DNA of 64,000 nt, taken from assembly GCA_003993805.1 (NCBI GenBank), contig RSEF01000006.1:30918453-30982452 (forward strand). Direction: 5' to 3'. Both the position numbers and the translations under genes were made by a program. The notes beneath the pieces are model-generated. The model worked only from the letters and a program-made list of their open reading frames with translations, did no database searches and had not been told where the DNA came from. This document shows, one piece after another, positions 1-15,100 of the stretch; within the stretch, counting starts at the first letter, position 1; each line of letters starts with the position of its first letter. This stretch comes from Himantopus leucocephalus (taxonomy: Eukaryota > Chordata > Aves > Charadriiformes > Recurvirostridae).

Positions 1-2002
1 AAAGGCTCCAAAGGTGGATGGTGAGGTACGGTGAAAGCAGCTTGTAGCCCTAGGAGCAACTTCAGGAGTGTGTGGTGACCTCCTGATACCGTTTCTTTGT
101 GCTTCCCATTGTTTCACCAGGCATAATTTTTTTTTTATTCTTGATGTGAGAAGCTGGTGTCCTGAAAACTTCAGCATTTTGAGTCATGTATGTGCTGAAG
201 GGGTTTTACAGTCTTTTTTTTCTTTTTTTTTTTTTTTCATAGCAGAGAGCTACTAATGATACAGCAGCTCCCTTCCTGAGGAGCAGAGCTGACACACAGA
301 TCAGCAATTCTGAGACGCTGTGGGAACATTTAATGAGGTGTACAGCAGGTAGTCATTCGGCTGAACCCACCGCAGCCTGCCGCGCTGGCAGCCCGCGGGG
401 CAGGGGCAGGTCACGGAGCCCGTGGTGGCTACCCAGTTGTTTGCAGCGGGTTGCTGGTTGGGAGTAGGCAGAGCTGCCCAGCAGTGCCTGACCTGACTCC
501 ACGCTTTCTTCACCCACCGTTGCTCATGGTGTCTCCTTGCTTAGGTGTGGGGCAAAGGCAATGAAAGTGAAACAGTCCTTTTTCTCCGAGAAGCAAAATT
601 GTACCTTAGAGAGAAAAGTGGAGAACGTTTTTCCCCAGCTCCCCAGAAAACCCTGCAGGAGATGTAGGGGTGTTCAGCATCACGTGCATTTTTTTCTCAC
701 TATTAAACCATGTTTTAGGCATAAGTATTTGCAGTACTCTGGCGTAGACAACAAACACACAAAGGTATTTTATGAAAACTTGGAGCTCTTAATTTAAATC
801 CTCCTTTTGTTCCTTAATCTTCACAAAGATGTGGAGAAAGGCTGAGAAAATGTGGGTGAGTCTATTATAAGATATTCCTGTTTCTTTAGGGTAATGTTTA
901 ATGATCAGTCAGTGACTGAGTTTACATACATTAAATATTTATTTTTCTTCTGTAGAGCTGAACGGGGAAATGTGCTCACATTCCTGCCAGATCACTAATT
1001 GGGTAACTGCAGATGCTTAGGGTATTTCTGAAGCAGCAGTTTTATCTGTGGTACTTGTCTCATTAAAGATTTTACTGTTTGTATTCCAGAAGTCATGAAT
1101 CCTCCAGCTGGGGCTGGGGCTTTGATAAATTGTCATTTTGTATGCTCCGAACGTAACTTTAGTACCTCTGAGTAATAAAAATTGTCAGTTTGCATAGGTT
1201 TTTTTTTTTACACTTTTTACAGCACAAATTTCTATTCAGTTTGGGTGTTTGCAAAATTAAGATTTTGTTGAAATCAGTGGGTTTCTACCAGTTGAATATG
1301 GCTGCAGAAACAAGACTATAAATCTGTAGGTTGTGTGTGATTTCTTACTGTTTATTTCTTTAATTTCTGTGTTCAGATTTCTGGCGGGAGGATCTTCTCA
1401 GACATCTTGTTGCTGCACTCAAACTAGGACCATCCTCCTGCCAGGTGCAGAGTAGCCTTGGCTTTTCTTCAGGGGAACAAAGCTCAGGTGGTGACTGGCA
1501 GCCACGGGAACAAATTCTCGTGTTACTGAGCAGTCTGATGCCGGCACCGATCTCCACTCCCATCTCATCCGTCCCTGGGATATTTCTGGGGGACACCTCG
1601 TCTGTGCTGGGTTGAATTCTGCCCCAGACACAGTCCCCTCCACCACTGATGGCAACAGGATCGGCTTTTAAGGTAGTGCCCAGCATCCGTTAGGGAAGGT
1701 AGATGGAAGCTACAGTAGCTGATCCTACTAAAGTTGTATTTAAGGTCATCCCATGTCCTGTCTGGGCTTTTTTTTCCCCTATAGGACAAGGATTCCTTTC
1801 CAAGCTGTTTATTTACTCCTGCCCTAGCCCCAGCCATGATGCTGGCAGCTTCATTTGTTTTGCTGTCCTCTGCTTTCCACACTCTCTTCTTTATTTTTTT
1901 CATGGGGATAGCCCTCCTCAGGAGCTCTCTTCTTTGTCAGAGGTGAGCTGTGACATCACTTTAGCCCAGCAGAAAGGACCTGAGTTTGCATAAGGTGTGC
2001 AG

Positions 2003-2030
2003 AGGAGGATCCTCCTGCCCAGGAGGATCC
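2003..2030. repeat. Perfect inverted repeat with overlapping palindrome
   Basis: GGATCCTCCT at 2007-2016 is followed by the 4-base spacer GCCC and its exact reverse complement AGGAGGATCC at 2021-2030. The left arm also sits within a 14-bp perfect palindrome, AGGAGGATCCTCCT, at 2003-2016. The DNA or an RNA from it could therefore fold in two competing ways. Chance, or a leftover of an old element, is possible; no function is claimed. Confidence 0.7.
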
Positions 2031-5000
2031 GCGCTCAGTGAATAAATCACACATTTCTCCTTCTCAGGAAAGCTATTTTATCTACTGTTTATTTTAACTT
2101 CTGCCCCAGCTTCATTTTAGGAGCCTAAGAAATACCTTAGCTCTTTCATTTCTTCAGCTTTCAGGTGGAAAATAATATTCAAATAGTATACAGGTGCTAA
2201 ATCTCCCACTTGTTTGCCAAAAGCCCTGAGATACTGAAATACTGAACTCTTCAGAGAAGAATATTTATTTATACTGTGCGTTATTCTGGTAATGTCAACC
2301 TTAAGTGTTCACCATTTGCTGCTCTGAATGTTATTGCATAGCCTAAATACCACTTTAAAAATAAAGCTAGTGTTGAGTCTTTAAAAGAATTTTCCCTAAT
2401 GGAATTTTAAATATAGATAAATGAACATATGACATGCTAAGTCTTTTTTCTTATGTTGAGGTTTGGTTAATCTTAATTGTTCCCTTAGTTATGACTGGTT
2501 CTTTTTCTTGGCACATTAATGATATTTATATATGGAGCACCCTAAGGAGGCTTCATAGCCAAAATATTTGAAGTCACAAAGGGTCAAAGCTGCCATTCTA
2601 AAAGCTTAGTTTAGAGTTACATTAATGACATCCATAGGCAGTCATTTCTAAGGTCACATCGTGGCAGGTTTACTTATCTCTTTGTAGCCCATGAGCAGTC
2701 TATTTAATGACTGCTGCTTTTGTATGGAAGAAAAAATAGAATTTGAGACGCATTCCTTGGCCCTTTCATCTTTAAAAATATTTAATATTTATGCTATCAA
2801 AGTGAAAACTTCCTTAAGGTAACGACAACTGAAATAATTCAAAATATTCCTGCAAGAGGTAAGCTGTCAGACTGGCAGTCGGCTCTCCCATACCGCTTTC
2901 TCCTTAACCTGCCCATCCCCCTGCTTCTTTCTTGATTTATCTGCCTTGAAGCTTTTAACTCATATGAATCTCTCTCCTGCCTGTAAGGTTTTATATAATT
3001 TTTTTTATGAAACAAAGGTTATTTGTAGGGTGGTTTTTTTGCTGCAGCTAAAGACTTACTATTTATCTGAGGCAATGAAGCACTCCATATTTATAGTGGT
3101 AGCCTTAAAAGCAAGATTTTTTGTTTATAACTACATCCTTTTAGATATACAGAAGAGATGTCCATCCACTTTTGTATTTATTTATGAAATATAACAGCAC
3201 AGGAGGCTCAAACATCGAACTAAACCTAATCATTTGTTATTGCTTTGATTAGTTTGTTAGAACATTTCGATTGTGGTAAGATACATATAGAGGAAATCCA
3301 GCCTCGGTGTGTTCTGTTTCAGCATAATCTACTGAATCAATAGTTTCTATAAATAATTTTAAAGCTAAAGTACGCATTCATGGATCTTCTGTCATTAGCC
3401 AGTGGGTTTCGACGCCTAAATTATGAAATGGGGCTGACTGACAGTGATTTTTTGAGTGGAGCGACTGATCTCAGTGAAGGTACAGGAAAGTTGTGAGCTG
3501 TTTCTGCGGAGGGTTCTTTTTTTTTTCGGTCTTCAAATATTAAATAAATTGTCTGAGGTTGAGTAGTCAATTTATTTTGATAGAATCAGGTGAGTTTATG
3601 CTGATTTATGTATCTAAATGTAATGTTAACTTTGTGTCCACGGAACTGACAAATTTATCATTACTTTACACACACAGATGAATAGATGCAGATATACACG
3701 TGAAAATGAACCACTAATAGATTTATGTAATGTCACATACTAAAAAATTATCAAGAAAACCCTGGGAGCCCCTCAACAAAACGGGATAAGGGCAGAGATC
3801 AAAACTGCTGTCTGCTCTGCCATGGTGTCCTGATGCCAACAAGGCCAGATTTAGTGTCGCTAACACAATAACATGCTGCAATTCAGCAAGGTTAACCTTT
3901 ATAAATATTTGAACGAGCAAGAGAAACGCTTGCTTCAATGGACCTGGTTTTAACTTTTGAATACATTTTTTTTAGAATTTAAATCCTCTATTTGATAAAG
4001 CACATGGGTATGACGCCCACTTTCAGCACTCTCTGCAGACACTGTTTGAGAAGGCAGTGGAGTTAACCCAAAATGCAGGTTGTCGCGTGTTTACAAAATC
4101 TGGGCAGTAAGTGATGTTTCAGCTCCTGCAGCAGCATTGCTGTGGTAGCGCGTTCTTTTAAGGGTACCAAAAAAAAAANCAGGGGAGAGAGGTAGCATCC
4201 ATTTAAGATTTTAGACCAATGGATACAGAAATAGATGAGATCAGCTTGGCAGTTGTCTTCCCTTTATCAGCTTGCCTATCCCTAGTCTCTAAAATTTCAT
4301 GTTGTAGAAAAAGCAAAAACTGAAGAGCCCCGCTGTGGTTTATAGCTGAGAAATGTGCCTTCAGACAAGCGTTCACAGGAAGCTCTGACAGTTTTGTCTG
4401 CCGTAAGTAGGTTGTTCCTATGCAGAAGGCTGGAAACCTAAGAGCAGAACAGGACCCTATGTCTTCACTAAGGTAGTTGTACTTATTTGCTAATACCTGC
4501 AAACTAAGCCGTAATGATTCTGCTCTGCAAAGTGAAAATGAAAGGTATGCTATAAAAACGTCTGGATTCTGCCGCTTCTAGGAAACCCAACATTCAGCCT
4601 AGTCCCGCCACGGAAACACCTGTACCTAAAGCAGGTACATTTCCCAAATACAATAGCTTGCTTTCTTTTTCTCCCCTGGATATATTCACCGTTTAAGATG
4701 CATGCCATTTTTGGAAAAAAGTGCTTTATTCTGCATGGCTTTTGGAAAAGGTATTATTTACAGTAGATTAAATCCTCTTTTTCTTCCTTTTTTATTTTAA
4801 TGCCTGGTCAAGGCACATTAATGCTCCTGTACCATTGCTTAATGGTTTTGTCTGTTTCTAAAGAGGTCGGAAAGAAGTATCTTCCCTTCTGCTCAATTTA
4901 TAGAACTTAATTTGGTATCCCCTGTGTATTATCTCAAATGATGGCATACACTTTTCATTCTGTTTTTGGCATGTGCTCTTCCTGAGAGCAATGTTCTGTA

Positions 5001-8000
5001 CTGCACGTTGCTCTGTAATCTTCTTAAGTCATCATTTCATTTGCACTGTAAATAGAAATCCATTTGTGTAATTAATGATTTTGTTATTGCAGGAACTTTT
5101 TTTCCTTTAATTTAATTTCTCTTATGCATAGATGTCAAACACGCCATCTTTAGCCTAGAACTAGCCCACATAATGTGTTTAGGGCTCTGCTTCTTATTGA
5201 AGACAAAGTTGAGGATTTCAGGTAAGAAGCTACGTTTTCGGCCTCATACTTGCGAGAATGACTCCTCTGAAGGTGGAAATCAAGCAGCTGAGCGGCAGTG
5301 TTTGCCCAAGCCAATGTCGCTGAGGGAGTGTGAACTTCAAGGTCCCTTTGCACCTATTTAGGAGTTAATCCCCAAATCTAATGTGTGGACCAGCGATCTG
5401 TTAACTCTCTTACAAGTGTAAGGACGCGTAAGATGCAAAGCTCACAGATGAAGGGAAGGAGTGCAGAAGGAATCAAACTGTCTCACGGAAGAAAAAGAAA
5501 AGACATGGAAGAGACTACAGAAAAGCAAAAGGTAATAATAGCAGTGATCCCAACAGGGAGCAAATTTTTTACAAAATTGAATTCTGCTGAATGCGAGAGC
5601 ACAACAGTGGCAAACTCCCATCCTCAGTACATGCTGATGATTAAGAGAGTATCTCTGAAGAGTGGTTTATATTTGACTTTCACTCTTCGTGTCAATCTTT
5701 TCCTGATGAGAGAGCACTTTCTGCTGCTGGCAAATGAGCCTGCAGCATCTTCAGTTCTTATCGTGGCACATGGACTTTCACCAAGCGTGGAATCTGGCTC
5801 TTTGGTAGGATAACCCAGCCAGGCTATTTAATAAGACGAAACATGCACAGTCTATCCCCAAGCTTTTTCTTCCTAATCATTAGCTAAAGCAATCTAGAAT
5901 AGCTCTAAATTGAGGTAGGAAGAGATAAAAGTAATTCCAACTTTACTCTAAAACTGTTCATTGGCAGTTCCAGCAAGATGGGAAAACTCTCCTTATTCTC
6001 TTTTAAAAAGGAAAGTGGTCTCAGGAAGTACAATTTTTAATTCTCTGCCTGCTGTAAGGAAAACGTATCTGTGGTTTTCTCTTGGATCAGTCGCATAACT
6101 GATTGAAATGCATGCTTTTTCAGTACATTGATATTTAATTTCATTAGAGTTCCCATATCTGAATTTGATATTTTGTATTAAAAAGGAATTACCTCAAACC
6201 CTTCATTATAATGAAAAACCAGAAACCGAGAGATGTCAGACACTGAGGTAACCATACTCTTTTATGACCCTGTCTTGCCCTTTACAAAAGCCAGCTTAAG
6301 TTGGTTAGAACTGCCTGTGATTGCTCATCTTTTCTAGTCATTACTTCCTGCATACACATAGCAGAAGAAAAGTCTTGTGCCAAAGAAGATTAATGAAAAT
6401 CTACATTACACTTCATTCAAAGCATCTGCCTGCTTTGGAAGTCATGCACTGGCACACATACTAATTAGAGCAGAACAAAATGTGCCTTTTTTTTTTTTCT
6501 TTTGGGGAGGAAATTGAAAACCAAGAAGCTATTTTCTCCCTAATTTTTTTAAATGGTCACGCCAGCTGTGCACATTAAATTTCTCATATGCAATGTGCGT
6601 TTTGTAACTGAGACTGCTGCAGGGGTTAAATTAATAATTCCGCTTTCTCAGAAAAAGCACAATATAACAATCATCCTTGAAAAGGGAGAAATCTACTTTT
6701 CCACAAATGAAAAAGTCAAAGTGATCACTAAAACTATAGCTGCACTCTGAAAGAACCCACTGATGCTATTGCCCACAGTGCTGTATACTAGCTGCTGACT
6801 AAGGGGGGAGACAGATGGTATATTATGACTAATTTTTACAGTGGGAATAAAACACAGGTAATAATATGCCTATTAACAGAGAGGACTGTTGAGGAATTTC
6901 CTGAAATTGTGGAATGAAATGCGCAGTAATACGTGCTCGTTCTGAACTGATGTCCCTGCCTCACGGCTGGGAGGGGGAGGATGGGGAGGAAGGCAACTGA
7001 ATGGATGAGAAAGTGAAGTTGTTTAACCAGGGTGGCTGTTGCACGGGGACAAACCCTCCTTGTCCCTTTGCAAGCCTGCTGGTTGCATGTTCTTCTCGGG
7101 GTGAAGCCAGCACATCAACCCCATGCGTGTTCCTGGGCATGATCTTGCCCTTGGCAGTGGGAAATTCCTTTGCTACGGGGACCGGGACCCAGGAGGTGCA
7201 GGTGACTTGTCGCAAGGGAGCATCGCAGTCACCAAGGGGAAGTCAGCAGAGTTTCTCTGAATTTAGAAGATCACCCAGTTGTCTTGTCAGGTATGAATGG
7301 CTACGAGTCATCAAGGAAATGATTGCACGTGGTAGAGAAGACAGGGTTGATTCTAGGCAGTCAGTTTAACATCTGGAAGAAGATTTCTGGGGGAAAAAAA
7401 AAAAATATTACCACCAAATGTATGTATAAAAAAACCCCCAAGTAGCATAATTGGACTCCCAGGTACCCAATTCCAGGAGATGGATGTGCTTGAAAGAAAG
7501 AAAACTTTGCAGAGCTCTTCATCTAGCTTGCTACATGGCAGAATAACATCCTTCAGTCTGTCAATTTTTTTTGCCATCAAAAGGCTATGAAATTCAAAGA
7601 AATGTGTTCTTTATACATTATTCAGTGTAGCTTTCCAGTCGCATACTTTGTAAATAGTATTTTTAGGGGTTTTGAAATGATGAGAAGACGGGGGCTGGCC
7701 AGTTTTCATCAGACTACCTTACAATTTTCAGCAGAACACAAAGTAATTCTCCAGTAAATCCCCAAAAAGGGATAGTGGATGAGGAACAGAAGCACCCATT
7801 TTTCCAAAGCGTGTGGCTACAGAAAAAGACTCTTCTGTCAGTGAAATGTAGCTTGAGTGAAAAAATCAGAGTACATTAGCTATGTGGCTCCAATTTTGTA
7901 TGTAAATTGCCTTCCCACACCCTCTCAGTATTAGTACTTTGGTGACAAGCAAAGAATATAATTCTGTTTTGAGCTTTTCATCCGATGATAAGTCTCTGTG

Positions 8001-8212
8001 CTCACTGCTCCCTAACTTGTCACCACTGTGGTGAGATCAATTGCATCTTAAGTGCTCCAAGTCATAAGATATTTAGCGTATATTCATTAAAATTCCTTAT
8101 TTCCCTCCATTAATATTTTTAAAGTAACTCCCTAAGGTTTTGGCTTCCCCTTGGGGTTAAAGCTAATTTTCAAGGACTTGTTTCAATACATTGTTAGAAA
8201 TATTTGCTTAAC

Positions 8213-8236
8213 TTTTTTTTTTTTTTGGGGGGGGGG
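8213..8236. repeat. T14-G10 homopolymer junction
   Basis: Fourteen T are directly followed by ten G. A shorter T6-G10 junction occurs at 15623-15638. Such runs are prone to length error in assembly and in replication. Confidence 0.85.
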
Positions 8237-9165
8237 AATTATTGCATTTCTTCAATTTTATTGAATTTGGGGAGCTCAAGGAGACATCCAGATAGTGTTA
8301 CGCTTCAGCAAATTGGCCTGGAAGATTTTAGGTTGAAAAGCTGGAATTGATTCCACCTCAAAAATTCATGACATAAATATCTGTCTTTGGCTTATAAAAC
8401 CTGGCCCCAGAAAATAAAAACCTGAGAGCTTGGATTGTCCATCTTAGTGAAGTCAAGTCAGAGCAATATTAATATTGATAGCCACGAAGAAATTGTGAAG
8501 GAGAGAAGTAGAGAATGACAGAAAGTATTTGAGGTAGAACGGATTGTAACGCTGGCTGGAGAGCAGATAAATAGCCACTTGCCCCAAGTGCATTTAGGTT
8601 GGAAATTAGATATTTTTTAATGATTAAAAGACTTTGGCTTTGCAAATAGTTTTATAATGGCAGTAGGAATAGCAAACTACCCGCCAGGTGTTAGAATGGC
8701 TAATGATGGATTTACGTGGGGAATGTTATGGCATTTCTCTTGCAATTGCAGGCAGCTTAGGCTCAGGGAGGGACCCAAACGCCCTGTTCAGTCCTAGGTT
8801 TCCAGAGGCTTTCGGGCTTTCAGCCTCTGGATCTCATGGAAATGTCAAAAGCCAAGCTTTGTGCTGGAGGAGGCAGATCCGGAATTTCAGTAATGTGGTA
8901 TTTACAGAGTTCAGTTTCTGTGACAAACTGTCTGCTGTCTTACAGAAAAGAGGGGGAAAGAAGGAAAAGACGACTTGTTTTTCCAGAAGTGGCAATGCAA
9001 GAAGCTTAAAGTGATGTTAAAAATATTTATAACGTTCTGCATTGTATCTTCACTGCCTCAGCTGCCGTTTCCCTCCAATACAAATAAGCTGTCCCCAGTA
9101 ACATGGCTGGTAACCAGTATTACGTTCATGTGGGACGAAATTAGATTTTAGTCTAAGAAGAGAGA

Positions 9166-9190
9166 CACCTGAATGATACGCGTTCAGGTG
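9166..9190. repeat. Short inverted repeat
   Basis: CACCTGAA at 9166-9173 and its exact reverse complement TTCAGGTG at 9183-9190 flank a 9-base loop. Each arm includes an E-box core (CACCTG/CAGGTG). It may be coincidental. Confidence 0.5.
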
Positions 9191-12100
9191 TAAGTTCAGT
9201 GTTCCTTTTCATAGCGCTCCAGAGTTTGAAGAATGAAGCTGCACCGAAGGGGTGGCTAAATAATAGCATCTTTGGCTGCTCTGTTGATTGCGTGGGCTTA
9301 CAGGCAACCACGGCTTCAGGATAAAAAGTGAGATTTTACTGCATTTAGAAAGAGACGCTTATAAGGCTTTTTAGGATGGGGTGTGAAATTAGCCTCCTCA
9401 CTTCTCCCCTCAAATGTTGTCATGTCATGAGAAACAATGAAGTTTTTGAAGTTTAACAATAATATATTATATGAATATAAACAAATACAGCTTCAAATTG
9501 ATAAAGTAGCCCCTCCTTACGCCCACACACACCTTGTGGCTGAGCCAGAGCAAGAAAATCCTGCCGTCTTCCGACTATCTTTTTGGACTACGCGCTGGTT
9601 TTCAGTGTGCACTGTTTATAAGAAGTAAATAAGTAAAGAAGTTGTGGAAATGGGTCTGATGAAGAGTTTTCTCTCAGAATCAGAAAGCGGCATCCTATCA
9701 CAGCAGGTACACCTTCAGAGCGAGCGTATCAGGACTTGATATTATCTTCTATGTTAAACTCTCCCACTGCAGGAGGGAAAGGAATACAAGTTCTGTGTAG
9801 TTTCAACACTTAAATAATACAAAAATGCCTGATAATAAGTGAGCGGAGAAATCATTCAGTGGAACTAAGTCTGGCATGGACTGTAGATAATGCTAATAAT
9901 GTGTATGAGGTTGTGCTCTCATCTCTGTCCTCTACTTATTTTGATTGTTAAAAACCAAATTACTATAACTTCATTGTGCCTTATAGTGAATGCCTTATTA
10001 AACTCGTCCCATACACCCTTTATTCACTCTGATGTATTAAGATGGCTTGACATACTGTTATATTCCAATTTTGAGATGCTGGAGTTATAAAAAAATAATT
10101 CCTCTTTAAAAGGTGGGGTGTTTTCTTTAGTTTGGTGGGTTTTTTTACTCTTTCAGTTCCTTGTGGTACTGGGGATGACAGCAGGCAGATGCCAAGCAAT
10201 ATGTGGTACAGGACATATTTCTCAATTTGTGTTTTATCTTGCATACCGAAGAGCCCCAGCGCAACCGAGGTTTGGACCCTACAGGTTACTCAGCATTGCC
10301 CAGGATGAGCAGCGTCCAAGCTACACACTTGATTTCAGAACGGGCTGAGGTTGCTGCAACAACTCGGGAACAAGTGTGTTTGCTAAAAACTGCTCCAATG
10401 CATCACGCAAAGACAGCCTAGAATTAGACAAATCTGAAGAATTTAGGCCTGTAAACCTGCAGGAGGCTGCTTAGGATAACAAGTAAATCCAGATTTAAAT
10501 ATTTAAACGTTTAAGTATCTGAACATTAACGCGTAAATTTGAAGCCCTGGAGATCTGTTTGTCAGCTTGTGTGTAAGAAGGTGAGGTAACGTAGTTCTAC
10601 CATAGCATTTCCTTTGCACTTTCCGTGCAGTGTTTTACTTCTGTCAAAATCAATTGCTGAGCCTTTTTAATGTGTTTATTTAATCATCTCAGTTACTGAT
10701 GCAAATTCATAGAAAATAGGTCCCCTTGCTAGAAAGGCAATCTGTAAGAAAAGCAAATGCGCTCTTAGTTTCTGCATATTTAAGAAATGCTCAAAAAAAG
10801 AAAAGTCTGTAGGATTTATTAACAGTTAGCATTTAACTGTGAAATAGCAGGAATATGTCAAGCTTGCTTACTTCGGACATGCTGAGAGCATAACTGTAGA
10901 AGTATTACCATAGATGTGGCTTTGTCTTTCATATATAGACAGTTGTCTTGGGAGACAGCAAGCTATGATAGAGCTCTTCACTGGAAACACAATGTTTGTA
11001 TGAACCATTTTATTTTCTTGTGTCTTTCTTGTGTGCTATGGACTTAAGTAAAAATGAGCTGATCTGGCTTTGGCTAAGAGCGAAGAGTCGTCAAAAATAT
11101 AGTTCTACTCCAGAAATGGACAGTGCTGTTCAGCTTCAAGTTTGGCCTCAAATTCTCACATTTCTTAGTGTGTGAGCAAATGGACAGTGTAGGCTTTGTA
11201 TACTGGAGCTCATTTTACATTTTTTTTAAATAACAGGCTTAATGCTATTGTAAGGCTTGAAACAGAGAATTTGTCACCTCATAGTGCGGTCGGATAAATG
11301 CAAGGGCTGGAAAAGCTTAGTCCCTTCTGATCTAATAAAATGATGCTTTTTCTTGAAGAAGGTGTAAAATCACTTCCTATTTATCCACACCCCTGCTGAG
11401 ACTAAAATTAACCTAAAGAGGTGCTTAATGGCACCTACTAAGCCATCATATTAATTAAACAGCTTTATAACATTTACTTTCCGGGAAAGAACCTTTTCTT
11501 TTATTTGTCTGCCATGCACACTTATGACACTGTAGAAATGATATATACCTATAACTGTCATGCCACCAGTGACTTTATTATTTTTTTGGGAAAGAGCTCC
11601 CACACTGTTCTTGGCTATATATATATGCATATATATCTTTTCATGAAAGTGGTGCTGGCAAAACATCTCCTGCCATCACAGACATTGACAGCTGAGGAAG
11701 CCTGGAAATACCAGTTAATTTGTCCATTACACATTTTATACTAAATTTTGTCTCCTTTTTAGGGGAGTTTCCAGGATAAAGTAGAAGAGGGGAAAGGCTG
11801 GCCGAGGGAGGAAATGATAAGGGTCTGCTTAAAATAATTCAAGCAAGGGGAAAAATCTAACTAAATACAGTGATAAAATTTGCTGAAGATTATTGGTGAC
11901 GATTAATATTAATTACTTGCTTATCTTTTAGTTTTTTTCAGTATGACATTGTCTAAATATTTCACAGATACCACGGAGTGCAGCCTTTCCAGAGCCTGAG
12001 GGGCAGAAAGTGCAGTTCTGCTGGAGCACCAGAGGAGCAGAGAATAATAACCAGGTCTCTTGCTTCATAGTCCCATATTTACATTAACACTCTTCTTCCT

Positions 12101-15100
12101 CTTGTATGTAAAAGTGAAATTGGTGCTGCTCTAAATGCACGAGAAAAAATGAGATTTGTGACAGGAAGGTAAAGCTCAGCGGAGGATTGTACCAACATGG
12201 ATGAGCTGGATAAGAATCTGCACAGGTACGGGAATATTTTCAGGGATCTGGTTCCCCATTTTTAAAGCCATATTTTAAATGGAACTGACAAGCCTGCTTG
12301 CGTAAAGGTTTCACCTTACTTTCTCTCTCTTTACATGTACATTTGAAAATTGCTGGTTTTCTTTCTGTGTAAAGATGATACACATACTCATGTTTCCAGA
12401 CTTTTTGCAGTACAAATCCCCTTGTGCTTCCTTTTAGCCATTTCGGTAATGCTCACAGCTGTAGATATGTCTTTGACAGAAGCCTGAGGGGTGCACGCAC
12501 CTTTTGCCTCTGTGGCCACATCTTTCCTAGCAACTTTTATCCTTTTTCCTGCTGTGCAACCTGCAGGTAATCAAAAAAGTCACTTTCCTTTATTTAAACC
12601 GTGTTATTCACAACCGGCCTGCTATTTTGCTCTCAGTTCTTAAGTCTTTCTTTTCTTTGAAAGTCTAATTTGACTGAGGGCTGGACCCTAAACTCCTATT
12701 CTCTCATCTGGTGAAATGCTAGCGTGCTTCTAGCACAGAGTACAACAGGCTCGTGCTGTCGGTCTGGATTCAGAGAAGATGCCCAAGTCGGCTTAAGAAA
12801 CGCAGAGCCGGGAGGTGAGAAGGACCAGTGCTGTCCATCCACCTGCACATACCCGTTTCACAAAAGGATGATTCTGAGCCAGTACCTGATTACAAGAGGG
12901 AAACTTTATTCACAACATCTATCCTCAGAGGCCTGCCAGTGCCAGCACAAGCAAGCCCCTTCAGAAACAATGGCACGCATTCCTAGAGATAACACAGCCA
13001 TCCATGTATATTCTCGGAATTCAGTCCCTGGAGTATGGCTGAAGCCTTCTGCATAAAGGAAATAACAAGTCTGGTTTAGGAAAGAAACCAGAAGAAATCG
13101 CTACTACTGATAAGAAGTTATTGAAAGCAAAGCCCAGGATCCCGTGCCAGTTGGCAAGCTGAATTATCAGCCAGATTTTCCTCAAAAGGATTTGGATCAT
13201 TTTGAAGTGGGATGCAGGAATGTATGCTTGGGTTGAAATAACTAATGCTCTAAAGCGTTATATTAAATAACTACTCAGCTGCAGTTACTGAGTCAGTCCT
13301 GCCCACTCCTTTCACTAGCTTGGATCCCCAAAACTGAAGCATTGTGAACTTGGTGAAAAAAAAAATTACATTTTTCTGTGTACATTCAAAAAAATAAATT
13401 ATTAACTTTTTAGAAATGATGAATGGTTGAATTCACACTAATTGTCTGTTACATTGTAACTTGCATTTACAGATTCCCACTGTGATACAAAAGCTGAAAG
13501 TATTTCTCCTTCAGCTAGTTAATGTATTCAGAGTCTTTTAACTATGGCTGGAAGTGATGAAAACATGTCATTTTTCTGACATGTATTCTCAACCAAGAAC
13601 TCTTTACTTGTCTTTTGCAAGTACAATAGACTGTCTATAATAATATCTCAGCTCTAGCTGTGGTATTTTTGAAGCAGATGCTCATGTTAGTCATCAACTC
13701 TTGCTCATATTAGTATGCCTTAGATATACCAATATCTCATTGAAGGCAGTGAGATTTTTCATGGCATAGGTACACCCCGACATGAACTGGGGCTGCATTA
13801 TCCAGTCCTTTGTGTCGAGAACTATGCCCAAGGCAGAATGCAAAATACTCACAGGGAACGTAGCAAAAGGAAATTGCAAAATTTATCTAAAGCATATTTT
13901 GTAGGTAGCATTCATGGTGCATTTGGGAATGGCTACCACGTGAACTCCAGTTTCTCTGGGCTTTGAAATTTATTCTGGGGAATTAATATATTTATTTTTT
14001 TTCTAGACAGAAAATAGATTTTAACTTTTTTGTTTTGTTTAAATTTAAATGGAAACAAACAACAAAAGGAGGACTTCTTAGAAATTGTTATTTCATGTAT
14101 GATTTCAAACCCTTACTTTACAATTTTATAGCTGTTCATAAGGTCAGCTGGAGCACTCACATATTTTTGAAATGATGACATATTTAGGGCACTGCGTTGG
14201 CATTGTGGATGAACAAAATATATAGATATAGAGCTATACAGGAATGGATATGTACGCTAGCATACAAAATGTTGAATGTCCAGAAGAAAAAACACTGTTG
14301 TAGTACCACATATCCCTGCCTTTAAGTTTGACAGCCCCCATCCTTTACAGATGCTGCTGGATTCCTTGTTCTGCAGACACTACCTAGGCCACATCAGCGC
14401 AGTCCTTCATCCAAATCCGAAGCGCAACGTCTGTATGCCCATGTAAAGTGCTCCAGGTACGTGAATCCTGAGGTGGTGGTTGTGAAATACTGTGAATTGC
14501 CTCAGAAAGAAAGGATATTACTGCAGCAGACACAACTGCTTTTGAGGTCTTTTTCTGGCCCGTGTAGCTTCAGGACAGTTGTGGTTACAGGTGGTCAAAG
14601 CTTAGCCCATGTATTTTCAATGATTTGCCTCGGTTGCTGGAAATAGTGCTGCATGTGACGTACGTGGAAGGGAATTAGTTTGGTGGCTGTATGGTAAACT
14701 GATTATTTCAGGTATTGTCATTTTATCTTTCTCCTGTGAGTATGGATTTACACATCTACAGAAAGAGCAGTGAGGAATTGCGATTTCTAGAAATGTTCAC
14801 CTTCTCGCTGAGACCGCAGTGAAATGATTAAATTCATTTTAAAATAGGGTTTTTTAGAAAGTAAGCTGACAAAATGGAGAAGGTTCACTACAGGACTACA
14901 AAAATGATTCAAGGTTTGGAAAACCTGCCATGTATTTAGAGGCTTAATTAGCTTGCTCTTTGAAAGAAAATTAAGAAGTGATATGATCAGCCTACAAATA
15001 ATTATTTTGTTGTTCCTAGTGACAGCTCCTTTCTCTCTCCCACAAAACCATAACAAGATCCAGCCAAAATACTCAGCACCTAAAAATAAGAAACAATATT

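Noticed and set aside
5385..5813. 142-codon open frame on the + strand
   Set aside because: It begins with GTG rather than ATG, shows no domain or signal, and has no exon-like borders.
12724..13056. 110-codon frame in a slightly GC-richer stretch
   Set aside because: No recognisable protein, splice signals or repeats. Left as intergenic.
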